The notes beneath the pieces were generated by a model. It did not search any database. It was given only the letters and a program-made list of their open reading frames with translations, and had not been told where the DNA came from. From contig NZ_CP004078.1 of assembly GCF_000612505.1 (NCBI RefSeq), positions 1,414,001-1,478,000 on the forward strand: 64,000 bases of DNA, written 5' to 3'. The translations under genes were made by a program, and so were the position numbers. Of the stretch, positions 44,401 to 53,528 are shown piece after piece. Numbering within the stretch: the stretch's first letter is position 1; each line of letters opens with the position of its first letter. This DNA is from Paenibacillus sabinae T27. Lineage in GTDB: Bacteria > Bacillota > Bacilli > Paenibacillales > Paenibacillaceae.

Positions 44401-45639
44401 ATGACAGATGCAATTTTTGTAACGCTCCAAGTGATCTTGGCGTTGATCGCAATTTATCAGTTTGGATTCTCGCTCTTCGGACTGCGCAGAAAGAAGAAAA
44501 AAGAGCTTGTCCAGCCGCAGAAATCATTTGCGGTACTCGTCGCTGCGCATAACGAACAAGAAGTGGTCGGAGCGCTGATGGAAAATTTGAAGCAGCTGAA
44601 TTATCCGAAAGAGCTTTACGACGTATTCGTCATTTGCGATAACTGTACGGACGCTACGGCACGAATAGTCCGCGAGCACGGCATGAATGCCTGCGTCCGC
44701 ACCAACAATAATCTGAGAGGCAAAGGCTACGCCATCGAGTGGATGCTGGCGAACCTGTGGGAAATGCCGCGCCAATACGATGCCGTCGTGATGTTCGACG
44801 CGGACAATCTGGCCCACACCGACTTCCTGATGGAGATGAACAACGATCTTTGCGCCGGCGCCAAAGTCATCCAGGGCTACATCGACACCAAGAATCCCGA
44901 GGACTCCTGGATCACCGCAGCCTACGGCATCTCCTACTGGTATATTAACCGTTTGTGGCAGTTGTCCCGACACAATCTTGGAATGGCCAACTTCCTGGGC
45001 GGAACGGGCATGTGCTTCGAAACGAACCTGCTCAAGGAAATGGGCTGGGGAGCCACCAGTCTTGTTGAGGACCTGGAGTTCACCATGCGCAGCGCGTCGA
45101 AGGGCGTATATCCCGTATTCAACTACGATGCCAAGGTGTTTGACGAGAAGCCGCTCACGTTCAAGGCCTCATCCAGACAGAGGCTTCGCTGGATGCAAGG
45201 ACACTTTACCGTCGCCCGCCGCTATTTCTTCCCTCTGCTGTGGCAGAGCATCAAAGAGCGGAGCCTGACCAAGTTCGACCTGGCCCTGTACGGCGCGAAC
45301 GTATACATTGTGCTCCTTACGTTCCTGATGACCGCGGTCATGTGGATCGACAGCTCACTGCTTGACGGGCCGCATATCTCCAACCTGTACGGCCACTTGC
45401 CTTTGTGGCTGAGCTATGCCGCTATCGGCGCTAACATCTTCACCTTCTTTATATCGATGATTCTCGAGAAGGTAACGTTCAAGAAGGTGTATGCTTATAT
45501 GCTGGTCTTTCCGATTTACCTGATTTCATGGTATCCGATTACGTTCTACGCGTTCTTTACGCAAAACAACAAGCAGTGGAGCCATACCAAGCATACGCGC
45601 GTCGTTCGCCTGGAGGAAGTTCAAAGCAAGCAGGGCTAG
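44401..45639 (+). CDS. Membrane GT2 glycosyltransferase
   Basis: 412 residues. One N-terminal helix, a cytoplasmic GT-A domain, then three C-terminal helices, as in processive synthases of the cellulose/hyaluronan/PNAG group. Catalytic motifs: VAAHNEQEVV, CDNCTDATA, VMFDADNLAH (DxD), SLVEDLEFTMR (base Asp) and RQRLRWMQGH (QxxRW type). It probably makes or extends an exported polysaccharide or glycolipid. ATG at 44401 follows AGGGGGCATCAAAGGATC. It stands alone, without the deacetylase that often accompanies PNAG synthases; one such enzyme is encoded at 18210. Confidence 0.9.
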   Translation: MTDAIFVTLQVILALIAIYQFGFSLFGLRRKKKKELVQPQKSFAVLVAAHNEQEVVGALMENLKQLNYPKELYDVFVICDNCTDATARIVREHGMNACVRTNNNLRGKGYAIEWMLANLWEMPRQYDAVVMFDADNLAHTDFLMEMNNDLCAGAKVIQGYIDTKNPEDSWITAAYGISYWYINRLWQLSRHNLGMANFLGGTGMCFETNLLKEMGWGATSLVEDLEFTMRSASKGVYPVFNYDAKVFDEKPLTFKASSRQRLRWMQGHFTVARRYFFPLLWQSIKERSLTKFDLALYGANVYIVLLTFLMTAVMWIDSSLLDGPHISNLYGHLPLWLSYAAIGANIFTFFISMILEKVTFKKVYAYMLVFPIYLISWYPITFYAFFTQNNKQWSHTKHTRVVRLEEVQSKQG

Positions 45640-45670
45640 CGCCTGCATTTGAAAGTCGCCAGATTAATGG

Positions 45671-45700
45671 TTGACATCACTGTGCTAAATATTGTATAGT
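45671..45700 (+). promoter_or_regulatory. Sigma-A promoter of infC-rpmI-rplT
   Basis: TTGACA (45671-45676), 18-base spacer, TATAGT (45695-45700). Confidence 0.8.
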
Positions 45701-45704
45701 ATTC

Positions 45705-45865
45705 AAGTGTGCTAAATATGTCGGAGATTATAAGCAGAAGCACCGGCTTCTCACCTGATCGGCTTTAAGCCGGCTGGTTTTGATCTCAATGCTTTATGAA
45801 TGCGGTTCGTTCATGAACGTTGATCAAACGGGTTGTCGGTAAATTCCGGCAGCCCGTTTTTTAAT
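45705..45865 (+). ncRNA. L20-type autoregulatory leader of the infC operon
   Basis: The leader between promoter and infC ends in a strong terminator: AACGGGTTGTCGG pairs with CCGGCAGCCCGTT, then TTTTTT (about 45827-45863). Upstream blocks such as AGAAGCACCGGCTTCT and GGCTTTAAGCCGGC can form the alternative folds. In Bacilli ribosomal protein L20 binds this leader to cause premature termination; position and layout match, though not every binding base could be checked. Confidence 0.8.
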
Positions 45866-45912
45866 GGGAAGAAGCTGTTATATCTATAGCCAATCAGATC
45901 CGGAGGTGGAGA

Positions 45913-46428
45913 ATTATCAGTAAGGACCATATGATCAATGATGAGATTCGGGCGAAAGAAGTCCGTTTGGTTGGTGCGGAAGGAGAACAAATCGGGATTA
46001 AACCGATCCGCGAAGCGTTGCAAATGGCAATAGATCTTAATCTGGATTTAGTCAATGTAGCGCCGCAAGCGAAACCGCCGGTATGCCGCATCATGGATTA
46101 CGGGAAGTTCCGTTATGAGCAGCAGAAGAAAGAGAAGGAAGCCCGCAAGAACCAGAAGATCGTGGACATCAAGGAAGTCTGGTTCCGCGCGAACATTGAG
46201 GAGCATGATTATCAGACCAAGTTCCGCAATGTAGTCAAGTTTCTGAATGAGGGCGACAAGGTGAAATGCTCCGTCCGCTTCCGCGGACGCGAAATTACCC
46301 ACGCGAACATCGGCCAGAAAATTCTGGAGCGCGTCAAATTGGAAGTGGCCGAAATTTCCGTTGTGGAACGCCAGCCCAAGCTTGAAGGCCGCAGCATGAT
46401 TATGATTCTGGCACCCAAATCATCTTAA
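45913..46428 (+). CDS. infC: Translation initiation factor IF-3
   Basis: 171 residues from ATT at 45913, chosen because GGAGGTGGAG lies at the right distance and the resulting N-terminus (ISKDHMINDEIRAKEVRLVG) matches Bacillus IF-3, which also starts at ATT. The ATG at 45931 would lose conserved residues and its ribosome site. Rare start codons let IF-3 control its own synthesis. Motifs: PPVCRIMDYGKFRYEQQKKE in the linker region and VKCSVRFRGREITH in the C-domain. Confidence 0.95.
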   Translation: MISKDHMINDEIRAKEVRLVGAEGEQIGIKPIREALQMAIDLNLDLVNVAPQAKPPVCRIMDYGKFRYEQQKKEKEARKNQKIVDIKEVWFRANIEEHDYQTKFRNVVKFLNEGDKVKCSVRFRGREITHANIGQKILERVKLEVAEISVVERQPKLEGRSMIMILAPKSS

Positions 46429-46459
46429 CAAGCAGCATAATTATTAAGGAGGAAACACC

Positions 46460-46660
46460 ATGCCTAAAATGAAAACCCACAGCAGCCTGAAAGGCCGCTT
46501 CAAAATTACCGGAACAGGTAAAGTAAAGCGTTACAAAGCTTACAAAAACCATCTGTTGTCCCACAAGTCCAAGCGCGCTAAGCGGGTTCTGGGAACCAAC
46601 CCTGTAATGGCACCTGGCGACGTAAGACGCCTGAAGCAAGGTCTGGCTAACTTGAAATAG
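46460..46660 (+). CDS. rpmI: 50S ribosomal protein L35
   Basis: 66 residues, begins [20 protein letters not shown] as L35 does, strongly basic. ATG at 46460 follows TAAGGAGGAAACACC. Second gene of the infC operon. Confidence 0.97.
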   Translation: MPKMKTHSSLKGRFKITGTGKVKRYKAYKNHLLSHKSKRAKRVLGTNPVMAPGDVRRLKQGLANLK

Positions 46661-46694
46661 TTTTTATAACACAATTTTTGGGAGGTTTATTAAT

Positions 46695-47054
46695 ATGGCA
46701 AGAGTTAAGGGCGGCTTCGTCGTACGCCGTAAACATAAAAAGGTACTGAAACTGGCAAAAGGTTACTTCGGTTCGAAACACCGCATTTTCAAAACTGCTA
46801 AAGAACAAGTAATGAAATCGTTGGTATACGCATACCGCGACCGTCGTCAAACAAAACGCAACTTCCGCAGACTGTGGATCGTTCGTATCAACGCTGCAGC
46901 CCGTCTGAACGGCCTGTCCTACAACAAGCTCGTACATGGTCTGAAGCTGGCCGGAGTGGACATCAACCGCAAAATGCTGGCCGATCTCGCTGTTAACGAT
47001 CTGAACGCGTTCAACTCGCTGGCTACCGTAGCCAAAGAGAAAATCAACGCGTAA
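46695..47054 (+). CDS. rplT: 50S ribosomal protein L20
   Basis: 119 residues with [20 protein letters not shown] and the typical [20 protein letters not shown]. It is an assembly protein of the large subunit and the repressor that binds the operon leader. ATG at 46695 follows TGGGAGGTTTATTAAT. Confidence 0.97.
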   Translation: MARVKGGFVVRRKHKKVLKLAKGYFGSKHRIFKTAKEQVMKSLVYAYRDRRQTKRNFRRLWIVRINAAARLNGLSYNKLVHGLKLAGVDINRKMLADLAVNDLNAFNSLATVAKEKINA

Positions 47055-47074
47055 GAACGGCTCTATATGTTAAG

Positions 47075-47115
47075 AAGCACCGCTGCCCGGGGTTCCCGTG
47101 CAGCGGTGCTTTTTT
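47075..47115 (+). terminator. Terminator of the infC operon
   Basis: AAGCACCGCTGC and GCAGCGGTGCTT are perfect over 12 bases and followed by TTTTT. Confidence 0.95.
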
Positions 47116-47147
47116 GCGCGAACTTTTGAGGAGATAGCGGAAGCAGA

Positions 47148-47690
47148 CTACTCCCAGTACTTCGTTGTAATTAGCTGACCAGCGAGCTTCTTGCTGGCGG
47201 CGCGTCTGACCTTTCGCTGCTCCGAACGTTCCTCCGCCAAATCGCTGACAAGCTTCTCCTCGTCTGTTTCGGGGATCACTTTGGGTACGGGAGCAGGGCT
47301 TCCGTCAGGTCCGATAGCCACAAAGGTAAGAAAGGAAGTGGCCGCAACGGTGCGCTCGCCTGAATATAAATTTTCGGCGATGACCTTCACGAATACTTCG
47401 ATGCTGGTTCGTCCGGTCCAGGAGACAAAGGATTCGAAGCAGAAGGAGTCGGTAGGCCGGATCGGGGACAGAAAGTCAACTGAGTCGGTGGAGGCGGTGA
47501 CGACGTTGCATCGGCAGTGGCGCATCGCGGAGATCGAGGCGACTTCATCTATGTTGCTCATCAGCTTCCCGCCGAACAGGGTTTGGTGATTGTTAACATC
47601 GTTGGGGAAGACACGGCCTGTTTTAAAGACGCGCGATTCCCGGCAGTATTTTGAAGCCGGAGCTGCCGGCTGGGACGATTCACTCATCAT
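47148..47690 (-). CDS. Acyl-CoA thioesterase (hotdog fold, YkhA-like)
   Basis: 180 residues. The hotdog signature is VNNHQTLFGGKLMSNIDEVA, with the catalytic acidic residue, then VDFLSPIRPTDSF. These cytoplasmic enzymes hydrolyse medium- and long-chain acyl-CoA. ATG at 47690 (of an ATGATG pair) follows AAGGAAAGGAAGCCGATT. The C-terminal 40 residues are charged and extend past the domain. Confidence 0.92.
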   Translation of the reverse strand: MMSESSQPAAPASKYCRESRVFKTGRVFPNDVNNHQTLFGGKLMSNIDEVASISAMRHCRCNVVTASTDSVDFLSPIRPTDSFCFESFVSWTGRTSIEVFVKVIAENLYSGERTVAATSFLTFVAIGPDGSPAPVPKVIPETDEEKLVSDLAEERSEQRKVRRAASKKLAGQLITTKYWE

Positions 47691-47993
47691 AATCGGCTTC
47701 CTTTCCTTGGAATGATAAGGATATATAATAATAGAATTTGCTTGATTGTGCAATAATATTTATATTTGTTTCAGGCAGGCTGGCCGACTCTGGAGATAAG
47801 TTAACATCAACAAAACATGCACATAACACTGGAATGTTATGGAAAGCGGTTTCCCGAAGGAAAATGCAAATTTTTATTAACCAAGGGTCATTAATTGCTG
47901 GATTTTACCGTTTTTAACCGTTATAATTTGTTTCAATGGCATGTCCAATGAGAACATAGAAGACATCCAATTTCTTAAGGGGGATAATAATCG
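47691..47993. other. Divergent intergenic before the nucleoside transporter
   Basis: No gene. It holds the thioesterase promoter, a perfect inverted repeat at 47822-47841 and a TATAAT at about 47919 before the BmpA-type gene. No purine aptamer core was found. Confidence 0.5.
47822..47841. promoter_or_regulatory. Palindrome, candidate operator of the nucleoside transporter operon
   Basis: CATAACA (47822-47828), six bases, TGTTATG (47835-47841). A 20-base palindrome about 80 bases before the likely -10 box. No regulator gene adjoins it. Confidence 0.35.
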
Positions 47994-49070
47994 ATGAAAA
48001 AAGTTTTCAAGCTGTCTCTCGTTATGCTGCTTGCTTTCACGGTCATTCTGGCCGGCTGCGGAAGCAACAACAATAATGCATCCGGAGACACAGGCACTAA
48101 CGCAGGCACCAATACTGCAGCCAACACGGGCGCCGGTGAAGCAACTACCGACAACTCCAACATTAAAATCGGTATGGTTACCGACGTTGGCGGCGTAAAC
48201 GACAAATCGTTTAACCAATCCGCTTGGGAAGCCCTGCAAGCTCTTGAGAAAGAAAATGGCGTAAAAGTTCAATACCTCCAAAGTAAATCCAATGCGGACT
48301 ATGAGCCGAACCTGAACCAATTTGTTAAAGGCGGTTTTGCTCTGACCTGGGGCATTGGCTTTAGCATGGGCGATTCCGTGAAAAAGGTTGCACTCGAGAA
48401 TCCGGACGCCAAGCTGGCCATCATTGACAATGTAGTAGATGCTCCTAACGTTGAATCCGTTACGTTTTCGGAGAACGAGGGCTCGTTCCTGGTCGGCGTT
48501 GTAGCCGGTCTGACAACAAAGTCGAACAAGGTAGCCTTTATCGGCGGTATGGAAAGCCCGGTCATCAAACGCTTTGAAGTAGGTTTCAAGGCAGGCGTAG
48601 CTGCAGTGAATCCGAATGCTAAAGTAACGGTTACTTATGCCGGCGCGTTCGACAAACCGGACACAGGCAAATCCTTGGCTGCCACATTGTATAATGCAGG
48701 CAACGATATTATCTTCCCGGCTGCGGGTGCAACGGGCAACGGCGTATTCAACGAAGCGAAATCCCGCAACAAAGCCGGCGGCTCGAAAGTATGGGTTATT
48801 GGGGTGGACAAAGACCAGTCGCTTGATTTTGGCGATGACGTAACGCTGACTTCCATGATGAAACGCGTTGACGAAGCGGTTAAAGTTGTTTCCAAGCAGG
48901 TGATCGACGGCACCTTCAAGGGCGGCACTACTACCGTTCTTGGCCTGAAAGACAACGGCGTAGGTCTGCCGGAGACTTCCAAAGCGAACGTGAGCGCCGA
49001 CATTCTGGCTAAAGTCGATGATTACAAAAAGCAAATCATCGACGGTAAGATTACAGTACCTAGCGAGTAA
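47994..49070 (+). CDS. nupN: BmpA/PnrA-type nucleoside-binding lipoprotein
   Basis: 358 residues. Signal peptide with lipobox ILAGC (Cys22) and an Asn/Thr/Gly linker, then the basic membrane protein fold: IGMVTDVGGVNDKSFNQSAW, AFIGGMESPVIKRFEVGF, and VWVIGVDKDQS. Members bind nucleosides such as guanosine for the Nup transporter. ATG at 47994 follows AAGGGGGATAATAATCG. The ATPase and permease genes follow after a weak terminator. Confidence 0.9.
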   Translation: MKKVFKLSLVMLLAFTVILAGCGSNNNNASGDTGTNAGTNTAANTGAGEATTDNSNIKIGMVTDVGGVNDKSFNQSAWEALQALEKENGVKVQYLQSKSNADYEPNLNQFVKGGFALTWGIGFSMGDSVKKVALENPDAKLAIIDNVVDAPNVESVTFSENEGSFLVGVVAGLTTKSNKVAFIGGMESPVIKRFEVGFKAGVAAVNPNAKVTVTYAGAFDKPDTGKSLAATLYNAGNDIIFPAAGATGNGVFNEAKSRNKAGGSKVWVIGVDKDQSLDFGDDVTLTSMMKRVDEAVKVVSKQVIDGTFKGGTTTVLGLKDNGVGLPETSKANVSADILAKVDDYKKQIIDGKITVPSE

Positions 49071-49108
49071 CATTTAATTTATAATTGAATAAGATCGGAA
49101 CCAGAATC

Positions 49109-49138
49109 AAGGCCGGTTATATAGCTGGCCTTGTTTCT
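49109..49138 (+). terminator. Partial terminator between nupN and nupO
   Basis: AAGGCCGG and CTGGCCTT around TTATATAG, then GTTTCTT. The weak T-run suggests read-through into nupO and higher expression of the binding protein. Confidence 0.6.
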
Positions 49139-49360
49139 TAGTTAGGCGTGGTCCGCTTGTTGGGGATTCGCTCCTTCGGGTCCGTACAGTTACCGCTTCG
49201 CATGAGGCGGTATAGCCATGTCTATAGCAACTATTCGCGCTGTCGGAATTCTATCTATTTTTCTGAACTTCCCGCTTGGGTTCCCTGGACGACCCCCAAG
49301 TTATGGGCCAAGGATCGATTGCGGTTTTGTAGAATTATAATCTGTAATGAGGGTGATTCC

Positions 49361-50899
49361 ATGAGTGCAGCGGCTCCTGTCGTAGAGTTGAAGCAAATCA
49401 CGAAGCGTTTTCCCGGTATCGTCGCCAATGACTCTATCAGCCTGACGCTGGAGAAAGGCGAGATTCATGCGCTGCTCGGCGAGAATGGGGCAGGCAAATC
49501 CACATTAATGAATATCGTATTCGGACTGTATCAGCCCGACGAAGGCAGTATTGAAATCGGCGGCAAACCGGTTGTTATCGACAGCCCCAATAAAGCGATC
49601 GAGCTTGGCATCGGCATGGTCCACCAGCATTTCAAGCTTGTAGAACCATTCACAGTAACGGAAAATATCATTCTCGGCATGGAGCCGAGGAAAGGCCTTA
49701 AAATCGACTATAAATCCGCAGCGGAGCAGGTTCGAAAGCTGTCGGAGCTGTACGGTCTTCAAGTGAATCCTCATGCCAGAATCCACGACATTTCCGTCGG
49801 GATGCAGCAGCGTGTGGAAATTATGAAAACCTTGTACCGCGGAGCGGATATTCTTATATTTGACGAGCCTACTGCCGTTCTGACCCCTCAGGAAATCAAT
49901 GAACTAATGGCAATTATGAAGCGCCTCGTTGCCGAGGGCAAATCCATTATTCTGATCACTCACAAGCTTAAGGAAATCATGTCGATATCGGACCGGGTGA
50001 CCATTATCCGCCGCGGGAAGGTGATCGACACTGTCAAAACGTCGGAGACCAATCCGAACGAGCTGGCGGAGAAAATGGTCGGTCGGGATGTAACGTTTAA
50101 AGTGGACAAGCAGGAGCCGAAAGTCGGACAGACGGTTCTTAAGCTGAGCGGAGTAAACAGTAAGAACAAGGAAGGTATCTCCGTGCTCGACAATCTGAAC
50201 TTTGAAGTCAAGGCTGGAGAAATTCTGGGCATTGCCGGCGTGGATGGAAACGGTCAGAGCGAGCTGGTTCAGGCCATCACCGGCCTCCGCAAGATCGATT
50301 CGGGTTCCATTACCGTGGAGGGTAAGGAAATCGCCAACCTGTCTCCGCGCAAAATATCGGAAATGAATGTATCGCATATCCCGGAGGACCGGCATAAGCA
50401 CGGTCTCGTGCTGGACTTCACCGTAAGCGAGAATATGGTGCTGGAAACCTATTACAAAAGCCCGTATAACCGGAAAGGTTTTATGAATAACGAATTGATC
50501 GACAAGCATGCCGAGGAACTCGTTCAGGCTTTTGACGTGCGTACACCATCGATACACAACGCGGCCCGTTCCCTGTCGGGAGGCAACCAGCAAAAAGCGA
50601 TTATTGCGCGGGAAATAGACAAGGAACCGACCCTGCTGATTGCAGCGCAGCCGACTCGCGGCCTTGATGTGGGCGCCATCGAATTTGTGCAGAAGCAGCT
50701 GATCGCCCAGCGGGATCAGGGCAAAGCGGTGCTGCTCGTCTCCTTCGAGCTGGATGAAATCATGAATGTATCCGACCGTATCGCTGTGATTTATGAAGGG
50801 CATATCGTCGGTGAGGTATTACCGAAGGATACGAATGATCAGGAGCTTGGACTAATGATGGCGGGCAGCCTGAAGCAGGGAGGTAAAGCGGGTGTTTAA
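49361..50899 (+). CDS. nupO: Nucleoside ABC transporter ATP-binding protein, two ABC domains
   Basis: 512 residues made of two ABC cassettes. The first has Walker [12 protein letters not shown], signature [11 protein letters not shown] and Walker [13 protein letters not shown]; the second has degenerate Walker [12 protein letters not shown] and signature [11 protein letters not shown] with [12 protein letters not shown] in place of a DEPT box, as usual in the RbsA/YufO group. ATG at 49361 follows GAGGGTGATTCC; the in-frame extension upstream to 49148 is not protein-like. Confidence 0.93.
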   Translation: MSAAAPVVELKQITKRFPGIVANDSISLTLEKGEIHALLGENGAGKSTLMNIVFGLYQPDEGSIEIGGKPVVIDSPNKAIELGIGMVHQHFKLVEPFTVTENIILGMEPRKGLKIDYKSAAEQVRKLSELYGLQVNPHARIHDISVGMQQRVEIMKTLYRGADILIFDEPTAVLTPQEINELMAIMKRLVAEGKSIILITHKLKEIMSISDRVTIIRRGKVIDTVKTSETNPNELAEKMVGRDVTFKVDKQEPKVGQTVLKLSGVNSKNKEGISVLDNLNFEVKAGEILGIAGVDGNGQSELVQAITGLRKIDSGSITVEGKEIANLSPRKISEMNVSHIPEDRHKHGLVLDFTVSENMVLETYYKSPYNRKGFMNNELIDKHAEELVQAFDVRTPSIHNAARSLSGGNQQKAIIAREIDKEPTLLIAAQPTRGLDVGAIEFVQKQLIAQRDQGKAVLLVSFELDEIMNVSDRIAVIYEGHIVGEVLPKDTNDQELGLMMAGSLKQGGKAGV

Positions 50900-51965
50900 G
50901 TTCAAAAAAATATTTGCGACAGACAGCTACATCGTGCCGCTTGTCGCGATTCTGCTTGGACTGCTGGTCGGTGCAATCGTTATGCTGATCGGGGGCTATG
51001 ACCCGATTGCGGCTTATGGGGCCTTGTTCAAACGTGTTTTTGGAAGTCCGTATGATTTCGGCGAAGCGATCCGGGAAATGACGCCGCTTATGCTGACCGG
51101 TCTTTCAGTAGCCTTCGCGTTCCGTTCCGGCCTGTTTAATATCGGCGCGGACGGACAGGTGCTGATCGGCATGACGGCAGCATCTCTAATCGGCATCAAA
51201 TGGGCCGGTTTGCCTATGTTCCTTCTCGTTCCGCTCGCAGTGATTGGAGCAGGGCTGTTCGGCGGGCTGTGGGCCGGCATTGCCGGATATCTGAAAGCCA
51301 AGCGAGGCATCAATGAAGTTATAACGACCATCATGATGAACTGGGTCGCTCTTTATTTGGCCAATTACATCGTCCGGACATTTTTGCTGATCCCGGGGCA
51401 GGACCGTTCGGAGGATATTCCGGCTTCCTTGTCGATAACCTTTCTGGTCTCATTCTTCGATAATGCCCGTATTCACTGGGGAACCATTATCGCGCTTGCG
51501 GCTGCGCTGTTCTTTTACATCTATTTGTGGAAGACAAAACAGGGCTTTGAGATGCGGGCTGTGGGGCTGAATCCCCATGCCGCCGAATATGCCGGGATGA
51601 ACGTCGGGCGAAACGTAATGAAATCCATGTTTATTGCGGGAGTGTTTGCGGGGCTCGCCGGAGCGGGAGAGGTGCTTGGCGTGTTCCATTACCAGTCGGT
51701 GTTTGCGGCATCGCCGGGCTACGGCTTTGACGGTATCGCTGTGGCGCTGCTGGGGCTTACACATCCGCTTGGCGTCATTCTGGCTGCGATTCTGTACGGC
51801 ATGCTGACTTACGGATCGGCGGGCATGAGCTTCAACGCGGACGTGCCGCCGGAGCTGATTCGTATCGTAATCGGATCGATCATATTCTTCATCGCGGCAC
51901 AGGGTATTGTGCGCTGGGTGCTTAAGCCTTTCTACTTCAAGCGCAAGAAAGAGAAGGTGTTATAG
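50892..51965 (+). CDS. nupP: Nucleoside ABC transporter permease
   Basis: 357 residues, eight to ten helices, BPD_transp_2 family. It carries FNIGADGQVLIG and GINEVITTIMMNWVALYL, both typical of the YufP group. GTG at 50892 lies inside the end of nupO with GGGAGGTAAAGCGG before it, so translation is coupled. Confidence 0.93.
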   Translation: MFKFKKIFATDSYIVPLVAILLGLLVGAIVMLIGGYDPIAAYGALFKRVFGSPYDFGEAIREMTPLMLTGLSVAFAFRSGLFNIGADGQVLIGMTAASLIGIKWAGLPMFLLVPLAVIGAGLFGGLWAGIAGYLKAKRGINEVITTIMMNWVALYLANYIVRTFLLIPGQDRSEDIPASLSITFLVSFFDNARIHWGTIIALAAALFFYIYLWKTKQGFEMRAVGLNPHAAEYAGMNVGRNVMKSMFIAGVFAGLAGAGEVLGVFHYQSVFAASPGYGFDGIAVALLGLTHPLGVILAAILYGMLTYGSAGMSFNADVPPELIRIVIGSIIFFIAAQGIVRWVLKPFYFKRKKEKVL

Positions 51966-52925
51966 ATGGATGTGCTGACGCTGCTAGGCCAAATGCTTAA
52001 TACGACGCTTGTATTCTCTACAGCGCTCATTTTCGCCGCTCTGGGCGGCATCTTCTCCGAACGCTCGGGCGTGGTGAACATCGGGCTTGAGGGCCTCATG
52101 ATGTTCGGCGCCTTTGCCGCCGCTGTTGGCGGATATTATGCCCAAGATGCGGGATACACCGACCTGGCTCCTTGGATTGGCCTGCTCTGCGCCATGGCGG
52201 TTGGTATGCTCGGATCGCTTATTCATGCCGTCGCCTCCATTACGTTCAAGGCGGATCAGACGATCAGTGGCACGGTGATCAATTTCCTTGCCGCAGGCAG
52301 TACGCTTTATCTGGTAAAGCTTCTGTTCGAAGGAGCGGGCGAAACGCCGTTGATTGACGGCTTCAGCGTGACTCCGATTCCGTGGCTATCCCAAATTCCG
52401 GTCCTTGGCACGGGAATATTCAGCAGCTACCCGACCACTTATTTGGCGATTATTCTTGTTATCGTTGTCTATTTCCTGCTCTTCAAGACGCCGTTCGGTC
52501 TTCGCCTTCGGTCGGTGGGCGAGCATCCGAGCGCTGCGGATACGCTTGGCGTGAACGTCAACCGGATGCGTTATATCGGCGTTCTGCTCAGCGGCATGCT
52601 GGCGGGCATGGGCGGAGCGACGATCACGCTGACGACGACAGGAACCTTTGCTCATAATACAATTTCAGGCCAGGGCTTCATCGCAATCGCGGCAATGATC
52701 TTCGGCAAATGGAATCCGCTCGGCGCGTTCGGCGCGGCCGTCTTCTTCGGGTTCTCGCAAGCGATTCGCAACTATGTTCAAATGTTCGGATGGTCCCAGA
52801 ATATTCCTCAGGAATTCATTTACATGATTCCTTATGTGCTGACCGTTATTGTTCTTGTAAGTGCCGTCGGGCGATCCTCGGCTCCATCGGCACTCGGACA
52901 GTCTTACGATCCAAGCAAGCGTTAG
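51966..52925 (+). CDS. nupQ: Nucleoside ABC transporter permease
   Basis: 319 residues, BPD_transp_2 family, with ERSGVVNIGLEGLMMFGAF near the start and SGQGFIAIAAMIFGKWNP near the end, as in YufQ. ATG at 51966 directly follows the nupP stop. It completes a binding-protein, ATPase, two-permease set. Confidence 0.93.
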   Translation: MDVLTLLGQMLNTTLVFSTALIFAALGGIFSERSGVVNIGLEGLMMFGAFAAAVGGYYAQDAGYTDLAPWIGLLCAMAVGMLGSLIHAVASITFKADQTISGTVINFLAAGSTLYLVKLLFEGAGETPLIDGFSVTPIPWLSQIPVLGTGIFSSYPTTYLAIILVIVVYFLLFKTPFGLRLRSVGEHPSAADTLGVNVNRMRYIGVLLSGMLAGMGGATITLTTTGTFAHNTISGQGFIAIAAMIFGKWNPLGAFGAAVFFGFSQAIRNYVQMFGWSQNIPQEFIYMIPYVLTVIVLVSAVGRSSAPSALGQSYDPSKR

Positions 52926-52960
52926 CGAACGCTCATAAGCTCAAATGTTTTTTCACTCTG

Positions 52961-52998
52961 ACCGCATTCCCGGCTTTTGTCGGTAATGCGGTTTTTTA
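52961..52998 (+). terminator. Terminator of the nup operon
   Basis: ACCGCATT and AATGCGGT with inner CCG/CGG, followed by TTTTTTATTT. Confidence 0.85.
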
Positions 52999-53155
52999 TT
53001 TGTACATGCTTCGATCCAGACGGGGGCCTGGGCAGAGGTACAGGCGGGCAGCGGCTGCTGCGAATACAATGTTCTCGAAGACAGCAATCTTATGGCCGCA
53101 GAGCCCCTTTTTGTCTGTGTGCCCAGTTCTTAAGAAATTCAAGAGGAGGGATATT

Positions 53156-53503
53156 ATGACACAACATGTGACCAAGAAGCAGGTTGCGAAACTGGTGGGT
53201 AAAAATATCGTAGCGGTGAAAAAAGACGGAACGAAGGTTGCCGGCAAACTGATTCGCATCTCGGGTAACCGTCTGATTGTGCAGCCGTCCGATGGCAAAA
53301 AAGTACAAACGAAAGCCCTGATTCCGCTGGTGCTGTTCGACCTGCTCGCTGTAGGAACCGCTCCATACGCTTACGGCGGCTATGGCTACCCCGGATACCA
53401 CGGCAAGCCTTACTATGGCCCGGGTTACGGCCCCGGCGGCGGTTATGGCCCCGGCGGCTATGGCGGCTACGGCGGCGGACCTTATCCTTACGGTATATTC
53501 TAA
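53156..53503 (+). CDS. Small protein with a basic beta-type head and Gly/Tyr/Pro-rich tail
   Basis: 115 residues. The first 70 (VGKNIVAVKKDGTKVAGKLI, LIVQPSDGKKVQTKALIPL) look like a small SH3-like or LSm-like barrel with a short hydrophobic end. From residue about 72 the chain is low complexity, built of GYG, PGY and GPGG units. Such tails occur in spore-coat and surface proteins. No signal peptide is present. ATG at 53156 follows AAGAGGAGGGATATT. Function unknown; coat association is a guess. Confidence 0.75.
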   Translation: MTQHVTKKQVAKLVGKNIVAVKKDGTKVAGKLIRISGNRLIVQPSDGKKVQTKALIPLVLFDLLAVGTAPYAYGGYGYPGYHGKPYYGPGYGPGGGYGPGGYGGYGGGPYPYGIF

Positions 53504-53528
53504 AATTTTTTATGCAAACGCCAATCGC

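Noticed and set aside
47750..47990. Purine riboswitch before the nucleoside transporter
   Set aside because: No aptamer junction sequences or terminator pairing; only a palindrome and a -10 box.
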